A stretch of 64,000 bases of DNA from Oscheius dolichura (lineage: Eukaryota > Nematoda > Chromadorea > Rhabditida > Rhabditidae): contig OW051495.1 in assembly GCA_932521035.1 (NCBI GenBank), positions 8,556,001 to 8,620,000 on the forward strand, in the 5' to 3' direction. The translations under genes were made by a program, and so were the position numbers. Numbering within the stretch: the stretch's first letter is position 1; each line of letters begins with the position of its first letter. This document shows positions 56,901-64,000 of this stretch, in pieces. The notes below the pieces were generated by a model. That model had not been told where the DNA came from. It did not search any database and worked only from the letters and a program-made list of their open reading frames with translations.

Positions 56901-59291
56901 CGGTTCCTGTGGCAATACTACTCAAACCAGGCAGTGCCTCACGGAAGCTAATAACTGTTCCTGCATGTAAGTAAAGATGTATACAACTTTCACAGGTTTT
57001 GTTGCAGCGGTGCCAGCACAAGAACCATCAACTGCAACATTGGAGTCTGCTACTACCCTCGTCTCTCCTGCTGTCCCCCCTACACACACATGATCATTAA
57101 CAGCTCTCATGCTTGTGGTCCACAGCCAAACTACACCACTACATTGGTACCTTATGACGAGAACTGCACTGCGCCGCTGCCTACCTGCTGTGAACCCAAC
57201 GGCACCTGGTCGGAATGGGTTCAAACTCCAGAGCAATGTGCCGGTACAGTAATTCTGAAATTCCTTATTGATCTCTGAATTCCAGACTTTTGCGGTGCGT
57301 GTGGCAATGTAACTAAAACCCGTACATGTTTATCGGAGTCTAGGGGCTGTCCATGCACGTGAGTATTATTTGAATACTGGGGAGATTTTAAATTTTAGGG
57401 GAACTTCAAATTATACGACACAATGTAACACTGGAGTCTGCTACTATCCCAGACTTTCTTGCTGCCCTGGGTATTCAATGATGATATACGACAACGGGCA
57501 TAACTGTGGGCCTATAGTATGGGACAAGCCCGATACAAACTAAAAACCATCATTACAGCCCACTCCCAATATCACCGACGTGGCGCCTTCACCGGCAGCT
57601 GGATGCCCGACCTGCTGTCCAACTTACGGTAAATTCCTAGCTCGTTTTAATCTAAATTGGCGAACCTGTAAAAGTTCAACAATTTTAAGAATTTGGTCGA
57701 TTAGCGTCAGACGAAAGCCACTGAACAAAATTAAAATTTAGCAAGCGTTTTCCTCAAACCTGACATTTTTGCATTTTTAAAGGGACAGTAACACATGCTC
57801 CAATCGTGTGAACAATTTGTGAACAATTTCGGGCCCCAAATTACTATAAAACAGTTGAGAAAATGCAAAAATATTGTTGAATACAAAAGAAACAAGCAAT
57901 TCCAATAGAAAACCGTTGAAATTCACAAAAATCTTTCTTTTTCGCCGAGTTACGCTTTTGTTTTTATATCAAATTGTAGCTTATAATTTGCTTAATTTAT
58001 TACAGTAAAAATCACCAGAAAACATAATGAAAATCTTGCTAAAAAAGAAATTTGCAAAACTGGAGGGGTACTGTATCAATTCGCAATGGCGCGTGTGTTA
58101 CGGTCCCTTTAAAAATTCTATTAAACTCTTGTACTGCTTCTTTAAAATGTACAACCAAGTTTTTCAGGAATATGGAGCGAGTGGAAAGTCACCGTACCAT
58201 GCAACGGTACCGTAATTCAGAAATTCTTTATTTATCTGAGTTTTAGACACATGTGGGTCTTGCGGAGTACAGACAATGACAAGGAAATGCCTCTCCAGCA
58301 GCTACGGATGCCCTTGCACGTAAGAAATGCCCCGTCCATGGTAAAACAAAATTCCAGGGGGGACACGGAGTATGACGGCGTTTGCGCGACGAGCGTCTGT
58401 CTCTATCCCCGACGATCTTGCTGCATCCCTTACGTCAAGCTTATTGTAAATTCCACTTTCTCTTGTGGACCTGTGCCTCCTCCTCCAGTCGACCAAATTG
58501 AAAACACAACCTGCTGTCCACCGAGTATGGGCTTCCGATCCATTCATAATGAGCTCCCGACCTCTAGGCGGTTTCGGTCTTTGGTCCGATTGGAACGCTT
58601 GGACGATGTGCACGGCGTCATGCGGTCTTTGTGGAACTCAGTCAAGAAACAGAACGTGCAGCTCTGAAAATTATGGATGCCCCTGCGTGTAAGGGCGAAT
58701 ATTCAGTCGTAAGAAAGTATAATTTACAGGGGTAATTCTACCCAAACGAGAACATGCGGCGCACCCACATGTGCCACCGGATCTGCTTGTTGTGCTGGAA
58801 AATACCAAGCCGTAGGTTACGACGGCCTCACCTTCTGCCAAGATTCACCGGTAGTGACGTCTATTCAATGTCTCCAACTCTTCTGTTTCAGCCTCAAACT
58901 TGTTCTGGTACCTGGACAGACTGGATGTCTCCCGTGGGTGCGGCCTGTAATGATACCTGTGGTATGTTTGGCTGTGGAAAATTTTACACTATAGAGACTA
59001 GAAAAGCAAATAGTTGATCGGGAGAAAGGGGGAGGGAAATGAATACTCGTATGCTGATGATAATTTCGACATTTCAGGTAACTGTGGCTTTGTATCCACG
59101 TATCGCTACTGTTTCCCTGCCGGTTGTCAGTGCAGGTAAGACTCCTTGATAACATCCCCCAAGTGTAATAATTCAGCGGCCCCTTCACCCAGGAAAGCCC
59201 CTGTGCTAACTCCGTCTGTTTGTACCCAAGAGCGTCATGTTGCGCTCCTTACAAGAAGATGATTACCGGCGGAACATTCGTTTGTGGTTAA
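44919..59291 (+). CDS. Giant secreted mucin: C6 domain, T6P tandem repeat, nine TSP1-like Cys modules
   Basis: Twenty-six exons sum to 12576 nt, about 4191 residues. Exon 1 gives the signal peptide MLHTWVPLVLLAFTASYF. Exons 3-4 encode a Cys-rich segment (TCYACNPVG, DGCPQITVTCAGYG, SCAEYGW) matching the nematode C6 domain. Exon 5 (45633-55208, 9576 nt) is almost wholly TTTTTTP heptads. Exons 6-26 encode nine related modules. Each has a W(S/T)xW start as in thrombospondin type 1, then a CGxCG step, an RxC, a CxC, and often a second half with C.YPR.SCC. Intron phases were checked at each join. Threonine-proline arrays are heavily O-glycosylated, so this should be an extended surface-coat or lumenal mucin. 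No membrane anchor is seen. AATAAA at 59329-59334. Confidence 0.9.
45731..55185 (+). repeat. Coding minisatellite: 21-bp T6P units, about 450 copies, with 42-bp higher order
   Basis: About 9.45 kb of uninterrupted 21-nt units, nearly all encoding PTTTTTT with varied Thr codons. Over much of the array two unit types alternate as a 42-bp pair: one starting ccgaccaccacgaccacgac, one starting cccacaacgacgac. Rare variants encode A or R in place of P, and several units carry extra Thr codons (50.5, 53.9, 54.1 and 54.3 kb). No frame-breaking indel is seen. Unit count follows from length divided by 21. Confidence 0.97.
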
Positions 59292-59813
59292 AAAGAACAA
59301 ACAAACTGTGTCACAAGCAATAGCCTCCAATAAAGTTTATGCATAATAACTGTTTATTTTTTCTGCACCCAGTTAGACCTTGAATGTCGTCTGTTTTCTT
59401 GACAGACTATAGAAACGAATGGGTTAATCTCAAAAGATAGCCTACTCTTATTTCCTGTAGTCTCTTATTTCGATTATGGTCTGATTACAGCTGATGGTGT
59501 AAAGCATGTTTATTGATGGTTAACTATTTGCCTGAGGGATAATAGGTTGTATTGTTTGCAACTTTGTGTTTGTTGGATAAATAAGGGGATTTTTTGCGCT
59601 TCCGGATATCAACATGTTTGCTAATCAAACGGGAAGCCAAGGTATGAAAAATATAGGTAATAGGTGGAGCTCGAATTGCCAAATGAGAAGGAAACAGAAC
59701 GCTACAATTCAACTCCACAGCGGCTCAAAAAACCAAGAAATAACCACAAGAAAAGACAGAAAAAGACGAGTCTTATTTGTTGCACCTCCTGGTAATCACG
59801 TGTTTCACATCTG
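59292..59813. other. Convergent 3' region
   Basis: Between the mucin stop and the stop of the minus-strand four-TM gene. No supported coding frame. Confidence 0.5.
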
Positions 59814-61213
59814 CTAGTTCTTCTTTTTCTGTCCAGTCTTTGCCGCGATGCTCGGTCCAAAGGAAATAAGATATGTTTCCACAAGGAGAAGAAGGAGAAG
59901 TTGTAGAAGCGTCATCACAACTATTCTGATCGAGTTCTTCTCGAATTTCTGGATCTTCTCCAGGTCCTCCAGCGATGTTGTGTCCATGTCCAGTGACAGT
60001 ATCCCGTGATAGTCGCTCCACAGCAGAATCACAGCCAAATTGACGAAGACCAGGACAGTTTTGGCCATCTGGAGGCTGATCTTGGCTGCTTTTGCTTTCA
60101 GCAACGGCTTGTAGCGTCTCATCCGGATCTGGTTCACAATGAACCGGACAAATTCAAACGTGATCGAGCCGAGGCAAAGCGCGTCAAGGAGACCCGTAAT
60201 GATGGCAGCCGCGGCGGCCAGGGTAGACGGATACGGGATGTAGACGTAGCTCACTTCGGATATGATCACGACATCGACGAGAACCAGTTCGAAAGAGAAG
60301 AGGAAGGCATTTGTCTGGAAAAGAGGAACGAATGCAGATGGTTGGGGCCAGATCAATAACAACGACAGTTCTGAATGGTTTTAACCATGGTTAAAACCAA
60401 TTTCCTAACCCGGGGACGTTTAAAAATTCCCACGAGCCGTTCGAAAAAGTGAAAGCGAAAAAAAAAGAGTTTTACTGGTATAATCCACCTTGATCGGTCT
60501 GCTCATTTTTAGCTTTCAGGAGTTATAGGCAAAAAAGGTTTCTATTGCAGTTTAGAAGCTGTTATGGATTACAGTAGTGGCGCGGATGTGCCTGAGCCGA
60601 GGCTCGAAAATATGGACTGGGATTGTGCCATTTTGGCAGATAAACATTAGACGATTGAAACCTACCACCAGGAAGGCGACTTGGTTGGCGAATCTCGGCT
60701 TTCCATCATTTGCTGGCATCATCGCCCGCTTAATAGTGGACTTGGCGACGGGTGCCCCTGACGGCCGCTGACCTCCCCCCATTTTATAAGCTAACCGCTC
60801 AAGCTGGTTAGTGGTCAGTCCAGTCTCAATTTCCTGGACATACTCCTTCTTTTCACGAGTTTCCTTAGACTTCGATCCGAGGCTCTCCTTGCTCTGGATT
60901 GCGTTCGCCGGCACCGGAAGTTGGGTGGGCTTCACATCCGAGCCCTGGAGGAGCTGTTCAGCAGACCTGGACCTGTCTTTGAGCCGATACGGTGGGGCCT
61001 TCCTGGTCTCCTGGGGTTGTTGACGTCCAATTATTGTCCGTTGCTGGGATGACTGCGGTCGAATGTTTCTAGGTCGACATGCCGGAGTCACTGCTTTCAC
61101 TCCTTCTTTCGAGGCGCCGCCGTACAGTCTCCCAATGGGGTCTAAAATTATCCGATTCAGGGTTACGGGGTAGCAACGGTACCAGAAGTAGCCGTAAAAG
61201 AAGAATCAGCCAT
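59814..61213 (-). CDS. Four-transmembrane protein with basic soluble N-terminus, unknown family
   Basis: Three exons (61213-61183, 61141-60666, 60314-59814), 1008 nt, 335 residues. The first 41-nt intron was chosen by phase; a 25-nt alternative gives an early stop. The N-terminal 165 residues are polar and basic (RTIIGRQQPQETRKAPPYRL, SKSKETREKKEYVQE), with TNQLERLAYKMGGG. Then come four helices: VAFLVTNAFLFSFELVLVDV, STLAAAAAIITGLLDALCLG, QMAKTVLVFVNLAVILL and VVMTLLQLLLLLLVETYLI. It ends in a lysine-rich KTGQKKKN, possible ER-retention-like. I do not recognise the family. It is transcribed away from the L-domain gene at 61698. 'attctacag' 19 nt before the ATG could be a trans-splice site. 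Confidence 0.65.
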
Positions 61214-61697
61214 CTTCTTCGAAAATACAGCTGTAGAATGAATGGCAATGAATGACCAAGAGATTAGTGGATAACCGGAAGGGGATAAACCTGTCATGTT
61301 ATTACTACTTTTTGAGGGAAGTTGAAAATTCGAATTTTTAGTGTCAAAACGAGCGGAGTCTGTCTTGCCGTCTGATGTTGTCACCGCCATCAAAACCCCA
61401 CTTCTCGATAATTTTCAATTACTGACCGCAATTGTACAAATTGTCTCCCCGTCAGCTGACTTCTGTCCTACTTCCGTGCCTGGTACACAGCACACAAGAT
61501 TTGAAACAAAATATCCGCTGATCAAATTCACTGTGATACAATTACTCCTTGAGCTCTACTCCCTACGGAGTGTTTGCCATTACCAAGAAATAAAAATCTC
61601 ATCTCTTACCAATTATAACAGTCTGCGGAGGACTGATTGTTGTCCTGATCCAATCGCCTTCCTACTTTACATCACATTCATGTGCCCCTCGACTCGT
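61214..61697. promoter_or_regulatory. Shared upstream region of two divergent genes
   Basis: 484 nt between the start codons of the four-TM gene (-) and the L-domain receptor (+). Frames cross it but none needs to be coding. Confidence 0.4.
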
Positions 61698-64000
61698 ATG
61701 GGAAGTAAGAGGGCTCTGCTGCCCCTTCTAGTCTTTGTATTTTGTTCTTCTGCCTCCTCCCAACACACTCAAATATTCCTGAAACCAGTAGAACCCCCTT
61801 CAACTATCTGTGAAATTACTGTACCTATTGCTACATGGCTGGCGAATAATTCAGGACCGTGTGCAGCGGTCAAGGGCCACTTTGTCCTAAACAAAACTGC
61901 CAATAACTTCACCCGGCAGATATTCTCAACTTTTTCGAATTTGAAGCGGATTGAAGGATGTATTTATGTCAGAGGATTCACTGGCTCGAGGAATTTGTCC
62001 TTCTTCTCTAATCTAGAAGAGGTTATCTGTAGAAAGAGGGAAGGTAGGCCTTTACTCAAGTTTGCCTGGGTCGATATTATCTTGGAATATCTTACTGTAT
62101 TCAGCTGATCTCTCTAATCTTACCAATGTTATCGATATCGTGGAGCCGAGTCTGACGAAGATGGGATTCAACTCCCTAACTAAAGTTGAAGGTCCCGGGC
62201 AGATTGTTCTCTCGTATGAGGAAGAACAACAATCCTACTACCATCAACGGGCAAAAGATGGAGTGAAATGTTTCTCCAAGCAGGAGCAAATCTTCCTGGC
62301 TTATCACCCACAATTTCGGATGACCATGTACCAGACCTGCGAGACGGATGATCCCTGCTTCCGGCTGGACCATTACAAGAGATGGTATACGGTATTCGAT
62401 ATTCCGAAGAATTGTTTCGTGTTCGTCGGGGCTATTTGTCTTCTTGGTGAGTTTAATACTAGTTTTAATTGTTGAATACTGTAGTTCATACCGCAGAGGC
62501 CTTTAATTTAAAGAATACGGCAGTCTAGACTCTACAGAAAGATACATATTTTAGGCCCTTTTGAGGAGAACAGATTCTTGAACAGTTTTCAAAATCTGAC
62601 TCTTCTTATTGGCCAGCTGCATGTCATGGGAACACTCTTCGATGATATCAATGCTATTTTTCCAAAACTCGAAAATATCTACCCATGTAAGTCTGCCAAA
62701 AATGCTGTCTCTTAAAAAATTATAATAGAATATCTTTCAGTTGAACGTCCGAATATGAATAACGAGCACGGCAAGACCTGTAACGAGGTGGCCCTTCCAG
62801 CCGGTACTGATCCTGCCCAATTCGTCCATGTGAATCTAAACCGCTTCCTTGTGAACATGTCTCTACCGTCACTCTTGCCAATACGGCCACTAGATGTCAG
62901 CCGAAATTTTGAAGCATATTTTACGTATGATTTCGTTGACGCCGCTAGCTATCTTCCCGACACGATAGCCGATCCCTGCTCTGATTTTCCGAACTTCACT
63001 TGTGGTACACTCCCATTTTTCTAAGATGGCTATAAGTTTCAAGGGTATTATATCAATCCAAAATGGGAAGAAGAAGATCTGGAGAACAGGACTTTTATTC
63101 AAGAGACGTGGATCCTCTCTATGATTTGTGTCGTCATTGGGGTAGCATTCTCAATCCGATCAATGGTTATACTACAATTTTCACATGCTAGTAAAGCACT
63201 ACCGTATACCCGTAGTCTGCTTATTCTTGTTATCTTTATTTCGACTTTAGTTGCTTTGGAGAGCTGCATATTTTACCAGGTATGGTCTTGCGGCGTATTC
63301 AATTAGGACGGACGAGATCAAATCCACACCCGGTTTCTAATTCCAGCCACGGGAGTGTAGTTTAACCCAAGACTGCAATTATTCAGGGGTAAGACTTGTT
63401 AACCGAGAATTATAGCGGCGAGGGTAAGAAATGACATCAGAACTTACTAGCCTGACTATTATCGGCTGGGTAAGGCTCAATGGAAGTAGTTCTGAAGTAC
63501 AAAAAGCTCAACTAGTTCTGTTAGTCACGATCTCGAAGTTTCATGCGCGAATCCAATTATTCACGAGTGAAATTTGTTACACGGGAGTTATGACATCAAG
63601 AGCAAGAAATAGCCTCAAACGGGAAAGGCCCGTTGTATATCGGAACTTACGTGGGCGGACAGGAGTTCTCAAAGTTTGGCCTCGGGATCAGGACTCATAA
63701 TTATCAAACGTTGAGAGCGACCAAAAAGGCCGTTCTATGCTGCAGGAGAGGGATATTTAGTAGAATTATTTTTCAGAAAACCTATACAACATTCACTGGC
63801 AGTATGAATAGCTACTACCAGTTTCCTGAATTCGAATCATCCCTTCTTATCTATCTACCCATCCAATGGGCTATGTGTATCCTTGTCGCCTGCAAGCATG
63901 CCTGTCTAGCCATCATAATCCTCTGTTACGTTGACATCATCATCTTCTACCGGTATTGTTATCATAACCCAAAAGATAACTTCTCCTTTAGAACTGGCTC
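61698..64000 (+). CDS. Receptor L-domain ectodomain plus multi-pass membrane region, second family member (3' truncated by window)
   Basis: Exons seen: 61698-62043, 62105-62446, 62555-62686, 62741-63004, 63044-63279 and 63777 to the window end; phases agree throughout. Signal peptide MGSKRALLPLLVFVFCSSA. L-domain-type segments are IEGCIYVRGFTGSRNLSFFS and, later, IGQLHVMGTLFDDINAIFP. Cysteines and N-glycosylation sites are frequent. Helices follow: WILSMICVVIGVAFSIRSMV, SLLILVIFISTLVALESCIF, LIYLPIQWAMCILVA and ACLAIIILCYVDIIIFYRY. The first membrane exon is 236 nt, begins in phase 1 and ends CAG in phase 0, exactly as in the gene at 26536-30873, so the two are homologues. An in-frame ATG 18 nt upstream (61680) is an alternative start. 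Likely a surface receptor, ligand unknown. Confidence 0.75.
63280..63776 (+). repeat. Intron 5 with a diverged tandem duplication
   Basis: 'caattattcaggggtaagac' (near 63376) and 'caattattcacgagtgaaat' (near 63554) begin two similar stretches, each running on to '...ttat' and 'atgacatca'. The copies are about 180 nt apart and diverged. Confidence 0.5.

Noticed and set aside
61159-61183. 25-nt intron at the start of the four-TM gene
   Set aside because: Too short and leads to an early stop; the 41-nt intron 61142-61182 keeps the frame open.

Overview
The window is nuclear DNA from a nematode, most likely a rhabditid of clade V. The evidence is dense protein-coding genes with GT-AG introns mostly 35-60 nt long, and nematode-enriched families: serpentine chemoreceptors, transthyretin-like secreted proteins, a divergent nuclear receptor, insulin-receptor L-domain proteins, a C6-domain mucin and a GYGM-type secreted peptide. 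Several genes have a splice acceptor 0-1 nt before the ATG, as expected for spliced-leader trans-splicing. I assembled gene models by hand from splice sites and reading phase. Exon lengths that sum to whole codons support most of them, but no search was run.

Layout. 1-9 kb: a terminal exon of an unknown membrane protein, an srx chemoreceptor fragment, and two near-identical chemoreceptor genes head to head in a large inverted duplication (1522-8934). The plus-strand copy has introns swollen by mobile-element-like insertions while its exons stay intact. 9-14 kb: three tandem transthyretin-like genes, a small secreted peptide, a GYGM-rich peptide gene with a foldback element in an intron, and a palindromic MITE. 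15-26 kb: a nuclear hormone receptor (-), a 72-residue protein and a G-protein alpha subunit. 26.5-30.9 kb (-): a 726-residue protein joining an L-domain-type ectodomain to a multi-pass membrane region. 31.7-38.4 kb: full-length SMC1 cohesin followed by a Tim17-family/NDUFA11-like gene in a probable operon, then an unrecognised soluble protein (-). 39.8-43.1 kb: a decayed transthyretin-like gene, an active-site-intact tyrosine phosphatase and an unrecognised degenerate locus. 44.9-59.3 kb: a giant secreted mucin of about 4191 residues, with about 450 tandem T6P heptads between a C6 domain and nine TSP1-like cysteine modules. 59.8-64 kb: a four-TM protein (-) and, divergently, a second L-domain plus membrane receptor running off the window.

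The gene mix leans toward sensing and the body surface: chemoreceptors, a G-alpha, a nuclear receptor, an L-domain multi-TM receptor pair, and many secreted proteins. Housekeeping genes (SMC1, the Tim17-like protein) sit in the middle. The most promising unfamiliar item is the L-domain/multi-TM architecture, found twice with an identical 236-nt exon at the ectodomain-membrane junction.
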